Positions 48,926 to 58,061 of a DNA stretch of 64,000 bases are shown here, piece by piece (the stretch's first letter is position 1; the number at the start of each line of letters is the position of its first letter). The position numbers were made by a program, and so were the translations under genes. The stretch is from Saprospiraceae bacterium (GTDB taxonomy: Bacteria > Bacteroidota > Bacteroidia > Chitinophagales > Saprospiraceae). A model generated the notes under the pieces. It worked only from the letters and a program-made list of their open reading frames with translations. It was not told where the DNA came from and did no database searches. The stretch spans positions 1-64,000 of the forward strand of contig JABWBR010000019.1 of the NCBI GenBank assembly GCA_013360405.1, given 5' to 3'.

Positions 48926-51886
48926 TTACCGCCACCCTATATCAAGTTTGGCAAGGTGATCCTGGATTTTGGACAGGTTATCGAGCAATACGTCGGTGTC
49001 ATTATATTTCAGGATGCTGGGATTGTTTTGGTATTCCTGTACATCATCCAGGATTTGTTGTATCACATCGGAGCCTTTTAAAAAAAGTCTGACCATATCG
49101 CCCATTTTATAGGCGAGGTCTTCTTTGTCGACGCCCAGCATCTTGGCCTGGTTGTAGGAGTTTAGCGCCCGCAGAAAGTCGCCTTGTCTGTTGTATACTT
49201 CAGCCATGTAGTAAAACGCGCTGTTTTCGCCCAATAAACGGGCTTCCTGGAAACATTGCTCGGCTGATGACAATTCATTTTGTTCCAGGTAAGTCATGCC
49301 GTCGCTCATATAGCGCTTGCGAAGGCGCTCGTCGTCCAGCGAGTCGAGGTATTGGTCCACTTCCTCCTGATAACCGATAGGGTAGTAGCTTTCCTGGTAT
49401 TTCTGGAAGGCCTTCACCGCCTCCGAGCGCCCTTCGATGATACTCACCTGGCGAATGGCTTTGCCGAGATAGTAATAAGCAGGCGCAAAATCGGGCAAAA
49501 CCTGTGTGGCAGCGCGAAGCGCATTCAGCGCCTGGCTCCAGTTTTCTTTATCGTCGGGACTACTATTCTCGACCAATACCCTGCCCAAGTGGTAATTGGC
49601 CTTAACCAGGCGAAGACTTTCTTTGGTTTCATCGGCCACAGCCGTGCTGAGCATGGCCGCAGCCTTTTCATAATTACCCAATATGGTTTCCGCAATAGCT
49701 AAAATAACCAGGTTATCGGGGAAATCGCCCCAGTTAGAGCCGATCTGCTGCTCCAATAAAGTCTTGAGGTTGGTTACCGGCCCGGCTTTGACCAGCTCAA
49801 TCTCTTTTTGTCCCAAATTATGTACACCAAACACGACCGCTTCCGGATCGCCGATAATAATAGGGTTCAAGATATAATTTTGGATTTGCTGCTTCTTGAG
49901 GCGTACCTCCTTTGCTAAATGACTAAAGCGGTACGTCGTTTTTATATTTTGGCGAAGCACCTCAAGCAGGCCTTTTGAAAATATTCCATTATCGGGGGTT
50001 TCAATGCACCACAATTTAGGTTTTTCAGATAAGTTTTTAGGGTTTATTGCACCAGGTAGGATCGTGAGATTGCCTATTCCCTGTGTAATCCCATCGGCAG
50101 TTCGGAGGTAGTCTGCCGCCCTTGATATTCCGCGGGGATGAATTTCCCGAGCTGCTACCCCCCTGTTTCCCGGTTTTTCATCAAAGCCGATATCCAGTAT
50201 ACAGGTCAGAAAGCGGGATTCATTTTTTATTTGTAAGTCGTAGAGTTCTTTGAAAAATATATCGCCGATTTTTCCCTGCCGACTATCCACGCTGAGTATA
50301 GCCGGTATAAATGGCGTATCATCGCTTGTGAAATCCGTTTCGAATATGGCTCTGGTTATTGGAGGTTCGACCACGGTGTATGCAGCGCCATATCCTGCGA
50401 AAAAGAATAATACGGGATATTCTTTCGCCAGTTTTGCGTGCTTCTCAAATTCAGATAGTATTTTTTTTCGGGTAGCAGATTCGTCTAGTAGCAAGGTAAT
50501 ATTTTCTTTTGGCAAATGGAGGTCTTCTGCCAAGTATTGACGCCAACTTTCGGCATCTTTTACAGCAGACTGGAGGGCTTTTTCTTTTTTATATTTATTA
50601 ATGCCAATTATCAGGGCATATTTGGTTTGGGGAGTGTTATTGTGATTTAAATATTTATTATACAAATTAATAATCGGATCTTTTTCGCTTAATCCTTGGT
50701 GTGTATCTATCCATTTTTTTAGCTGCAATGTCGCTTTTTCATATTGCCCAAACCGGTCGTAAATTTCAACCAGAGGAATCAAAGCTTCAAGTTCATTATT
50801 TGCCTCTTCAGAATTTAATAAATAGGATTCATATGCAGCAATAGCTTTATCAAATTCCCCTTTTTGAAGAAGATGCCGGCCTAATTTTTTTAGTACAGGA
50901 AAAAATAATGTGTGCAAAAGGGGCGCTTTTTGATGTAGATTAGATAACCTGTAATAATTACTTTCTGATAGCGGCGCCCTGTCATTGGTCGCGATTTGTA
51001 TTAAATCAGCAGGCTGGATGGATTTTTGCGGAAAAAACAAGGGTGTTATATCGCCTACCATTTTAGGCGTCTGTCTAAAATTGCGGTCTTTAATATACTT
51101 AACAACTTGTTCGTGTAAATTATAAGGAACGGAATCCTCGTTTGTATATTCTCTCACAACCGATGCAAGCGCGTAAGTAAAAACCCCGTGTGTTTTACCG
51201 TCAAATTGCTGTTCATAAGCTTGCTCCCCATCATCGCAGCCAAACATCATAGTGTAATTTCCGCTCTCTTCGACCCTGGTCATAAAATCCGTATCAGAGT
51301 GGGTGTCAACTACTAAAAACTTGTTGACCGCCCTGATTTTTTGCATGGCTTCGTGCAGGTCATCACCCCAGATAAAAGTATGCGCTTGTTCTTTTACAGA
51401 AATATCAGTAGAGTCGTATACAACCAGCGCGTACTCATTCGCATTAACGCCCCGTATATAAGCATGGCCGGAAAAATATACAGCTACCGTATCTCCGGGT
51501 TCCGCTTTATTGAATAATTCTTCAAAACAATTTTTGATATTTTTACTGGTGGCATTTTCATTTTTTAAAAAAATAATATCGGTATTCTTTCTTTTTGAAG
51601 TGATCAATTCAGTGAATAAATTAGCGTCATTGACGCATCCGTTCAGGGGGTTGTAGCATTTTGAATCGCCGTATTGGTCAATTCCAATAACCAATGCAAA
51701 AAATCGGGATTTTTCGGTTTCAAAATGGACGGGTTCTACCAGGCTTTTAAGAGAATGATACTTTGCATGCCCGCTAAAGTATTCCCCCATTTCCCCGTAT
51801 TTACCAATCGCATCCTGTTCTTTTCCTGCCTGTATAGCTGAAAGAATATATTGATAATACGCGTCGGCTAAAAATTCTTTATCCAT
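48926..51886 (-). CDS. Double pseudo-caspase protein with TPR C-terminus
   Basis: A 986-residue, probably cytoplasmic protein. Two caspase-fold (peptidase C14) domains are visible. The first is at about 60-290: FFALVIGIDQYGD, then YFSGHAYIRG with His141 kept, but the cysteine position reads VVDTHSDTD. The second is at about 420-670: KYALIIGINKYKKEK, then FFFAGYGAAY with Tyr for His, and CILDIGFDEK with no Cys. Both therefore lack the catalytic cysteine. Residues about 330-400 and 700-960 are TPR repeats (EFDKAIAAYESYL, NYEKAAAMLSTAV, DFLRALNSYNQAKML). It starts 14 bp after the active caspase gene and probably regulates or scaffolds it. The caspase half is AT-rich, the TPR tail is not. Confidence 0.87.
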   Translation of the reverse strand: MDKEFLADAYYQYILSAIQAGKEQDAIGKYGEMGEYFSGHAKYHSLKSLVEPVHFETEKSRFFALVIGIDQYGDSKCYNPLNGCVNDANLFTELITSKRKNTDIIFLKNENATSKNIKNCFEELFNKAEPGDTVAVYFSGHAYIRGVNANEYALVVYDSTDISVKEQAHTFIWGDDLHEAMQKIRAVNKFLVVDTHSDTDFMTRVEESGNYTMMFGCDDGEQAYEQQFDGKTHGVFTYALASVVREYTNEDSVPYNLHEQVVKYIKDRNFRQTPKMVGDITPLFFPQKSIQPADLIQIATNDRAPLSESNYYRLSNLHQKAPLLHTLFFPVLKKLGRHLLQKGEFDKAIAAYESYLLNSEEANNELEALIPLVEIYDRFGQYEKATLQLKKWIDTHQGLSEKDPIINLYNKYLNHNNTPQTKYALIIGINKYKKEKALQSAVKDAESWRQYLAEDLHLPKENITLLLDESATRKKILSEFEKHAKLAKEYPVLFFFAGYGAAYTVVEPPITRAIFETDFTSDDTPFIPAILSVDSRQGKIGDIFFKELYDLQIKNESRFLTCILDIGFDEKPGNRGVAAREIHPRGISRAADYLRTADGITQGIGNLTILPGAINPKNLSEKPKLWCIETPDNGIFSKGLLEVLRQNIKTTYRFSHLAKEVRLKKQQIQNYILNPIIIGDPEAVVFGVHNLGQKEIELVKAGPVTNLKTLLEQQIGSNWGDFPDNLVILAIAETILGNYEKAAAMLSTAVADETKESLRLVKANYHLGRVLVENSSPDDKENWSQALNALRAATQVLPDFAPAYYYLGKAIRQVSIIEGRSEAVKAFQKYQESYYPIGYQEEVDQYLDSLDDERLRKRYMSDGMTYLEQNELSSAEQCFQEARLLGENSAFYYMAEVYNRQGDFLRALNSYNQAKMLGVDKEDLAYKMGDMVRLFLKGSDVIQQILDDVQEYQNNPSILKYNDTDVLLDNLSKIQDHLAKLDIGWR

Positions 51887-51900
51887 AGTCGGGTTTTGGG

Positions 51901-52956
51901 TTAACGGGAGGGAAGGAGACCTTTGTTTTCTGCAATAAAATCTGCAAAAAGGCGCATAGCTGCCTCGTGATCGCCAGCGCCTTGCAGGGCCTTAGCTTGC
52001 CAATAAATGGCTTCCGGCAGATTTATACGGTCCAGTTTGGCATTTTCAATGGCAAACTGGATATGTTTTTCTGCCGAGCGGTATAAGCCGGGGTCATACA
52101 CTTGTTCGGCCAATTGTATGATAAGTTTCCCTATGGCCAAATGTTCTTCCGCATTCATCCCTTTTTTGGGATGGAAGAAAAACTGCCCGTGTTTGTTACC
52201 GTCAATGTTGAGTTCGCCGTGGCGAGGTGTTTGAAAACCCTCTACTTTTTTTGCTACGTCCTGTAATATTTTTTCGCTCAACATCACCGCGCCGAGGGGT
52301 TCGTCATTATTGCTCAGCATAGACTTAAAAGCTTCGGCGAAAGGCGAATTTTGACCTGGTTTGCCATCCAGAACGGGTTCGTCGCGGCCGGCGGTCAGGG
52401 CATATCGCGAGGGGTGCCGCTCGGTGTATTTGGCTGAGTCGCCGCTGCTGCGGGTACTCATAAAAAAACGCCCTGCAAAACAAGAGTCGGATACCACAAA
52501 AATATGGCGGGCCTTGATGGGCTCTAAAAAATCGCGCACGGTACTCAAAGGCAGAAATTCCGTGAATTTATGCGCATCGGCGGGAATCCAGAAGCCGATA
52601 CCGTTGCGGTTTTCACCGTGCCCCGAATAAATGATCAACAGGCTGTCTTTTTCTTCCAGCCGTCGCGAGTATTCGTCTAATGCCACCAAAATATTTTCAG
52701 TAGTAGCCTTGTCGTTGTATAGTTTTTTAACATTTTCGGGGGCAAAAGTGTATTTTGTAGTCAGGATGCGGGTAATATCTTCGGCATCTCTTTCGCAGTT
52801 ATACAAAGGCTTGTGAGGGTTCTCGTATTTGTCGATGGCAATGGCGAGCACGTAATTCACCCCACGCACCAATTCTGCTGCTGCGCTGGTCGATTCAGCG
52901 GCCGGTTCCCGCCCGGCCCGCTGTAATCCAAGCTCTGTTTTTTTGCTCTTTCCCAT
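51901..52956 (-). CDS. Caspase-family (peptidase C14) protease
   Basis: A 351-residue protein with an intact caspase/metacaspase domain (about 33-250). NYVLAIAIDKYENPHKPLYN opens the fold. IIYSGHGE holds the catalytic His113, and VSDSCFAG holds Cys159. The region around SSGDS may be a processing loop. It is followed by a helical, TPR-like C-terminus (YRSAEKHIQFAIENAKL, KALQGAGDHEAAMRLFADF). There is no signal peptide, so it acts inside the cell, cutting after Arg/Lys or Asp by family knowledge. It is the first gene of a two-gene unit with the pseudo-caspase. Confidence 0.9.
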   Translation of the reverse strand: MGKSKKTELGLQRAGREPAAESTSAAAELVRGVNYVLAIAIDKYENPHKPLYNCERDAEDITRILTTKYTFAPENVKKLYNDKATTENILVALDEYSRRLEEKDSLLIIYSGHGENRNGIGFWIPADAHKFTEFLPLSTVRDFLEPIKARHIFVVSDSCFAGRFFMSTRSSGDSAKYTERHPSRYALTAGRDEPVLDGKPGQNSPFAEAFKSMLSNNDEPLGAVMLSEKILQDVAKKVEGFQTPRHGELNIDGNKHGQFFFHPKKGMNAEEHLAIGKLIIQLAEQVYDPGLYRSAEKHIQFAIENAKLDRINLPEAIYWQAKALQGAGDHEAAMRLFADFIAENKGLLPSR

Positions 52957-52974
52957 ATATTGTCTGTCCCAAAA

Positions 52975-53009
52975 TCCCTCTCTCTCACCCTCTCACCCTC
53001 TCACCCTCA
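52975..53009. repeat. CTCACCCT octad array overlapping the glyA 3' end
   Basis: Four 8-bp words CTCACCCT (read on +) cover the last codons of glyA (EGERVRG) and its TGA stop at 52985-52987. The words are the same as at 57072-57171. Confidence 0.85.
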
Positions 53010-54274
53010 TACAGCGGAACTCCCTGCATAAACCCATTCACCTCGGCCCGCACCTTGTTATTCAGCGCTTCATTTTCCACATCGGAGAGGATGGCGTCCA
53101 TCCAGTCCACCACTTGCAGGCAGTCGTTTTCTTTAAAGCCGCGACTGGTAATGGCTGCGGCGCCTACGCGGATACCGGAGGTAACCATCGGCGACTGCGT
53201 GTCGAAGGGCACCATATTTTTATTGACCGTAATATCGGCGCGCACCAGGGCATTTTCGGCCTGCTTGCCGGTCACATTTTTCGAGCGCAGGTCTATGAGC
53301 ATGAGATGGTTGTCGGTGCCGTCGCTGATCACATGATAACCTTTGTCGATAAAGGCGTTGGCCATCGCCTGGGCGTTGCGGATCACTTGCTGGCCGTAGT
53401 GTTTGAAATCGGGTTGAAGGGCTTCGTAAAAAGCCACTGCTTTGGCGGCGATGACGTGCTCCAGCGGACCTCCCTGCATACCGGGGAATACGCCGCTGTC
53501 GAGTATGGCTGACATCTTGATAGGCTCGCCTTTTTTGGTCGTACGCCCCCAGGGATTGTCAAAATTTTGCCCCATCATAATAATACCGCCACGCGGGCCG
53601 CGCAGCGTTTTGTGGGTAGTAGAAGTCACGATATGACAATGCGGCATCGGGTCGTTGAGCAGATCGGCGGCGATGAGTCCGGCGGGGTGGGCAATATCGG
53701 CCAGCAGCAGTGCGCCCACCTCGTCGGCTATAGCGCGGAAGCGGGCGTAATCCCAGTCGCGTGCATACGCCGAAGCGCCGCAGATAATCAATTTGGGTTT
53801 CACTTCGCGGGCTTTTGCGGCCACTTTATCCATATCGATAAGGCCGGATTCCTGCTCAACGCCGTAGAAATGGGCGTCAAAGATTTTGCCCGAAAAATTG
53901 ACCGGCGAGCCGTGGGAGAGGTGGCCACCGTGCGAGAGGTCGAAACCGAGGATGCTGTCGCCGGGATGTAATACGGCCAGAAAAACAGCTGCATTGGCCT
54001 GGGCGCCCGAGTGGGGTTGTACGTTGGCCCAGCTGGCGCCAAACAATTCCTTCAGGCGGTCGATAGCCAGTTGTTCGATTTCGTCTACCACTTCGCAGCC
54101 GCCGTAATAGCGGCGACCAGGGTATCCCTCGGCGTATTTGTTGGTGAGGCAGGAGCCCATAGCGTCAAGCACGGCCTGGCTCGTAAAATTCTCGGAAGCA
54201 ATCAGTTCTATTCCCTTGCGTTGTCTTTCCAGTTCTTTGTGAAGCAGGTCAAAAAGACGCGAATCCTGTATCAT
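52985..54274 (-). CDS. glyA: Serine hydroxymethyltransferase
   Basis: A 429-residue PLP enzyme interconverting serine and glycine with tetrahydrofolate, the main source of one-carbon units. [20 protein letters not shown], then [32 protein letters not shown], and the PLP lysine in [14 protein letters not shown] are all present. The start at 54274 is the ATG before [10 protein letters not shown]; a longer frame is not supported. The C-terminus ends EGERVRG, read from a repeat array, so the true ancestral end is probably a few residues shorter. The gene is monocistronic. Confidence 0.96.
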   Translation of the reverse strand: MIQDSRLFDLLHKELERQRKGIELIASENFTSQAVLDAMGSCLTNKYAEGYPGRRYYGGCEVVDEIEQLAIDRLKELFGASWANVQPHSGAQANAAVFLAVLHPGDSILGFDLSHGGHLSHGSPVNFSGKIFDAHFYGVEQESGLIDMDKVAAKAREVKPKLIICGASAYARDWDYARFRAIADEVGALLLADIAHPAGLIAADLLNDPMPHCHIVTSTTHKTLRGPRGGIIMMGQNFDNPWGRTTKKGEPIKMSAILDSGVFPGMQGGPLEHVIAAKAVAFYEALQPDFKHYGQQVIRNAQAMANAFIDKGYHVISDGTDNHLMLIDLRSKNVTGKQAENALVRADITVNKNMVPFDTQSPMVTSGIRVGAAAITSRGFKENDCLQVVDWMDAILSDVENEALNNKVRAEVNGFMQGVPLYEGERVRG

Positions 54275-54464
54275 TGGTAATTTAAGTTTTTGGAAAAGAA
54301 AATATGGCTTAAAGGTACAATAAATCCCGGTCAAAAAGCTTTATTTTAAGCCGGCATCAAGGTGATAGCACACCAAATTGGGCTACACGCATCATGTTCA
54401 GCGTTTCAAAATCGTTTTGGAATTAAGCCTTAAATGGGCCCCGGTTCCAGCTAAATGCCCACAC

Positions 54465-56357
54465 ATGCAATTGCAGAAAACCAGGCTGATATTAGTCTTT
54501 TTAGGAGGGATATTGTTGACCCCAACCCTTGCAGAGGCTGCTACAGGGCGCTATCGCGCTACCTGGCGCGAAGACCCCGCTACTACTATGGTGATCGGCT
54601 GGGATCAGATATCGGGCAGCGATCCTGTATTGTATTACGATGTAGTGGATCGTGCGCAGCAGTATTCGGCATATAAATACTCCAAGCGCCCCGATGTATC
54701 GCTTATCGCTAAGGGCATGAACAACCAGTTTGCCCGCATTAGCGGTCTCCAGCCTAACACCGTATACTACTTCGTGATCAAAGACAACGAAGGGGTAAGC
54801 CGCCGCATGTCGTTTCTCACTGCTCCTGACAGCCCCACGGTACGCCTGTCTATCATTGCCGGCGGCGATTCGCGCAATCACCGCGAAGGCCGCCTCGACG
54901 CCAACCGCCTGGTGAGTAAGCTGCGCCCTCATATCGTTATGTTTAACGGAGATATGACCGCCGAAGATACCGCCACAGAATGGCGCTACTGGCTCGACGA
55001 CTGGCAGGCTACGATGGGCAGTGACGGGCGCATTTTTCCCGTGCTGGTATCGCGCGGCAACCACGAGTCGTCTAATAAGTCGCTGGTAGAGATGTTTGAC
55101 GTGAAAAACCCCGATATATACTATGCTTTCAACATAGGCGGCAGTTTGCTCCGACTTTATACCTTAAATTCACTTATCCCCTCCGGCGGCGCCCAGCGCG
55201 CCTGGCTCGAACAAGACCTCAAAACACAGGGCAATACCGTTACCTGGCGCATGGCGCAATACCACCACGCGATCCGGCCCCATACGGTAACTAAAGCAGA
55301 ACGCGACGAATTGTTGCTCAACTGGGCCACTTATTTTTATAAATACCGCGTAAATGCCGCGTTTGAATCCGACTCTCATATGTGTAAATGGACCTGGCCT
55401 ATACGCCCCTCGCGCGAGCCGGGTAGTGAAGAAGGCTTTATCCGCGACGACGAAAACGGCACTGTATACGCCGGCGAAGGTTGCTGGGGCGCCCCCCTTC
55501 GCGACGCCGACGACAATAAGTCGTGGACCCGCAATAGCGGCAGCTTCAACCAATTTAACTGGGTTTTTGTAGACCAATACAAAATCGAGATCCGCACGGT
55601 TAAAACCGACGGCGCCGACCGGGTGCGCGAAGTGGACCACAAAAATGTGTTTGAACCTCCGCTCGGACTGGTGCTCTGGAGCCCAAGCAATGGGGATGTA
55701 GTGACGATCAAAAACCGCAAAGCACCCCAACCCCAGGCCAAGGAAGAACCCGAGGAAGAAAAGGAAGAATTACTCGCCGCCCGCGAATCCACAGAAGTCT
55801 TTGAACTCGAAGCAGAACGCTCGGGTGAAATAGTCAGGCTGGGCTGGACCACCTACAATGAATCGTCCCCCATGTCGTTTGAGTTGCTGCGCTCGATGGA
55901 TGGCGGCAAGCAATTTCAATCTATCGGCAAAATAGCCGGCAAGGGCAAGTCTCAAAACGCCTATACTTTTGAAGATAAAGGCATTCGCGACGACCAGTTA
56001 TTGAAAAATGTGCGCTATCGCCTGAAGTGTATGCACAGCAATGGCAAGGTGAATTACTACGATCCCCGCATAGAATTTGAAGACCGCGATGACAATGACT
56101 GGTCGGTGTTCCCCAAAGTCGTGCCCGACCCCAAAGACGGAATCGTGAAGATCAACTACAACCTGGAGAAACCCGCCGACATACTGATCGTGCTGATCAA
56201 CCCCCAACTCAAGGAATTAGCCAGGTTGACCTACAACCAGCAGGCCGCGGGCCCCTACAACAAGTCTATTAACCTTGCCAATGCCCCACCGGGTCGTTAT
56301 CTATTGATTGTGAAAGCCAACGGCAAGCCTATCGCGCAATTCCGCGTCGAAAAGTAA
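54465..56357 (+). CDS. Purple-acid-phosphatase-like metallophosphoesterase
   Basis: A 630-residue secreted protein. The start at 54465 opens the signal peptide LILVFLGGILLTPTLAEA. An N-terminal fibronectin III-like domain (about 25-120: TWREDPATTMVIGWDQ) precedes a metallophosphoesterase domain (about 130-400). Metal-site motifs are AGGDSRNHRE, FNGDMTAED, SRGNHESSNK, QYHHAIRP and ESDSHMCKW (in place of GHxH). A further FN3-like domain with QPQAKEEPEEEKEE in the linker follows. The end resembles a T9SS sorting domain (PPGRYLLIVKANG). It likely hydrolyses phosphate esters at the cell surface. The stop codon forms part of the hairpin at 56355-56380. Confidence 0.85.
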   Translation: MQLQKTRLILVFLGGILLTPTLAEAATGRYRATWREDPATTMVIGWDQISGSDPVLYYDVVDRAQQYSAYKYSKRPDVSLIAKGMNNQFARISGLQPNTVYYFVIKDNEGVSRRMSFLTAPDSPTVRLSIIAGGDSRNHREGRLDANRLVSKLRPHIVMFNGDMTAEDTATEWRYWLDDWQATMGSDGRIFPVLVSRGNHESSNKSLVEMFDVKNPDIYYAFNIGGSLLRLYTLNSLIPSGGAQRAWLEQDLKTQGNTVTWRMAQYHHAIRPHTVTKAERDELLLNWATYFYKYRVNAAFESDSHMCKWTWPIRPSREPGSEEGFIRDDENGTVYAGEGCWGAPLRDADDNKSWTRNSGSFNQFNWVFVDQYKIEIRTVKTDGADRVREVDHKNVFEPPLGLVLWSPSNGDVVTIKNRKAPQPQAKEEPEEEKEELLAARESTEVFELEAERSGEIVRLGWTTYNESSPMSFELLRSMDGGKQFQSIGKIAGKGKSQNAYTFEDKGIRDDQLLKNVRYRLKCMHSNGKVNYYDPRIEFEDRDDNDWSVFPKVVPDPKDGIVKINYNLEKPADILIVLINPQLKELARLTYNQQAAGPYNKSINLANAPPGRYLLIVKANGKPIAQFRVEK

Positions 56358-56380
56358 GGTGAACGTTTACCGTTCACTTA
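56355..56380. repeat. GTTTACC-loop hairpin starting at a stop codon
   Basis: TAAGGTGAAC (56355-56364, beginning with the TAA stop) pairs with GTTCACTTA (56372-56380) around loop GTTTACC, with one bulged G. The loop is shared with 40602-40628 and nearly with 7880-7950, while the stem sequences differ. Confidence 0.7.
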
Positions 56381-56401
56381 AACCGAGTGAGAATTTCATT
56401 T

Positions 56402-56974
56402 TCAAATCGCGTCAACCACGCCACATAGCCGGTCAAAGATCGCGTCGATGCTTCCTACGCCGTCTACCTTCACAGATTTGCCGTGGTGGGCGTAATAGTC
56501 GAATACCGGCGAAGTTTGCTCCTTGTAAACGTCGATGCGGTTTTGGATAATCTCCGTATTGAGGTCGTCGGCGCGCCCCGAAGTGGCGCCCCTGCCGAGA
56601 ATACGCTGGATGATCTCCTCATCGGGCACATCGAGCATAATAAGCCGGGAAATAGCCTGGCCGCGGCCGGCCAGAAAGGCGTCGAGCGCTTCGGCCTGGG
56701 GTATCGTGCGCGGAAACCCGTCAAAAATATAGCCCTGCGCTTCGGGATGCGCGTCTACCTTATTTTGCAACATGCCGATTGTAATCTCATCGGGAACGAG
56801 CTCGCCTTTTTCGATAAAGCTTTTTGCTTTTTGCCCCAGTGGGGTATTGTTGCCCATCTCATAGCGAAACAGATCGCCGGTTGAAATATGCAAAACGCGA
56901 TAGCGGTCTACCAGCTGAGCAGCCTGTGTACCTTTGCCCGACCCGGGAGGGCCGAATAGGATCAGATTAATCAT
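56402..56974 (-). CDS. adk: Adenylate kinase (short form)
   Basis: A 190-residue enzyme catalysing ATP + AMP to 2 ADP. MINLILFGPPGSGKGTQAAQ contains the P-loop. HISTGDLFRYEM and GYIFDGFPRTIPQAEAL are the AMP-site motifs, and the short lid RGATSGRADD replaces the longer zinc-type lid, as usual in Bacteroidota. The start at 56974 is the ATG immediately before the P-loop strand. A -7-like TATTTTTG lies 65 bp upstream. It ends 21 bp from the hairpin that also ends the convergent phosphoesterase gene. Confidence 0.96.
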   Translation of the reverse strand: MINLILFGPPGSGKGTQAAQLVDRYRVLHISTGDLFRYEMGNNTPLGQKAKSFIEKGELVPDEITIGMLQNKVDAHPEAQGYIFDGFPRTIPQAEALDAFLAGRGQAISRLIMLDVPDEEIIQRILGRGATSGRADDLNTEIIQNRIDVYKEQTSPVFDYYAHHGKSVKVDGVGSIDAIFDRLCGVVDAI

Positions 56975-57038
56975 TGTGTAAATACTTTTTTGCAATTATT
57001 CCTATATCTGTATCGAAAGGGCGTTCGAACAAGCGAGG

Positions 57039-57046
57039 CAAAAATA
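57039..57046 (-). promoter_or_regulatory. Probable adk promoter -7 element
   Basis: On the minus strand TATTTTTG matches TAnnTTTG. No clear TTTG lies 19-21 bp further upstream, where a word array begins (57072). It is the only promoter-like site between the array and adk. Confidence 0.4.
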
Positions 57047-57071
57047 CATAATTATTTGAGGAAAAAGACAA

Positions 57072-57171
57072 GGAAGGAGTGTGGGAGTGTGGGAGTGTGG
57101 GAGGGTGAGAGGGTGAGACCAAAGGAAGTCAATGCTCCCTCCCTCTCACGCTCTCACCCTCCCACACTCTT
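57072..57171. repeat. Inverted octad-word arrays (GAGGGTGA / CTCACCCT)
   Basis: The left arm (57072-57118) has GGGAGTGT and GAGGGTGA words. The right arm (57135-57171) has CTCTCACC and CTCCCACA words. The arms are complementary around a 16-base loop. The array lies 3' of the NlpC/P60 gene and 5' of adk. The octads match 52975-53009. Confidence 0.85.
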
Positions 57172-57190
57172 AGAACAGGGCAAGTACCCT

Positions 57191-57829
57191 CTATCGCGCT
57201 GCGTAAAGCATATAAAACGCCTGAGGCGCCAGCTTTTTGAGTTTTTCTTCCTGTGCGGCTTTGATCTCTGCCGCCCGGCGGGCCAGTAGATCAGCGACAG
57301 GTAGATCCCTGTTAGTGAGTACATCGCGGGCGCCGCATACTTTGGGACGCCAGTACTTCGACTTGGTCAGGTTATCGATGACCACTCCACGAGAAGTGCT
57401 GTGGATGATAAATACTCCTTCTTCATTTTTTTCAACCACCATGGCCACATGCGAAATGCGGTTGCGATAGCGCTTGAAGAAGATCAGGTCACCTTCTTTT
57501 ACGTTGTTGAGATTTACCTTCACGCCATCATTAATTTGCGCCCTTGAGCAGCTGGAAAGGCCGACTTCAAAATGGCGCATGACATAGAGCGTAAGGCCCG
57601 AGCAGTCAAACCCCGCCGGCGTACGTCCGGCATAGCGATAACGCGTGCCGAGTAGTTCTTTAGCGTAGTTGACAATTTCAGCGCGAAGAAGCGCTTTGCT
57701 TGCGGTGTTTTCTACCGTGGTGCTATCACCCGCGCCGGCAGCGGCAGGGGTATTCGCATAAATTGAACTAGTGAGTGCAATACTTAACAGGAGTAACATG
57801 ATACCCCTACAACTGTGTGATTCTGACAT
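57191..57829 (-). CDS. NlpC/P60 (C40) peptidoglycan hydrolase
   Basis: A 212-residue exported cell-wall hydrolase. The ATG at 57829 precedes a basic/serine start and the hydrophobic signal IMLLLLSIALTSSIYA; a later ATG at 57799 is possible. The catalytic domain spans about 60-180: ELLGTRYRYAGRTPAGFDCS with the catalytic Cys, GDLIFFKRYRNRISHVAMV with the His, and IHSTSRGVVID with the third residue. It cleaves D-glutamyl-diamino-acid bonds in the peptide stems. A lysine/alanine-rich tail ends the protein. It is followed by an inverted octad array. Confidence 0.9.
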   Translation of the reverse strand: MSESHSCRGIMLLLLSIALTSSIYANTPAAAGAGDSTTVENTASKALLRAEIVNYAKELLGTRYRYAGRTPAGFDCSGLTLYVMRHFEVGLSSCSRAQINDGVKVNLNNVKEGDLIFFKRYRNRISHVAMVVEKNEEGVFIIHSTSRGVVIDNLTKSKYWRPKVCGARDVLTNRDLPVADLLARRAAEIKAAQEEKLKKLAPQAFYMLYAAR

Positions 57830-58061
57830 TTCCCATGAGTTTAATCCAACCATATAGCTTACTGCGTGCAATTGGAGATGACACAAATAAGCCTTTGGCG
57901 CCAAAGCTTTCGGATATGTTCAGGGTGGGATTAAGTTGAGTTTTTGCTTCGGCTCAAATGTTGTAACAGTGCGAAAGTATAGAATTAAATTTGTATTTTT
58001 TACAAAAAGCGCAACAAATCGTGGAAAAAGTTTTCCACATTTTGTTTTAACAAGCTGACAA

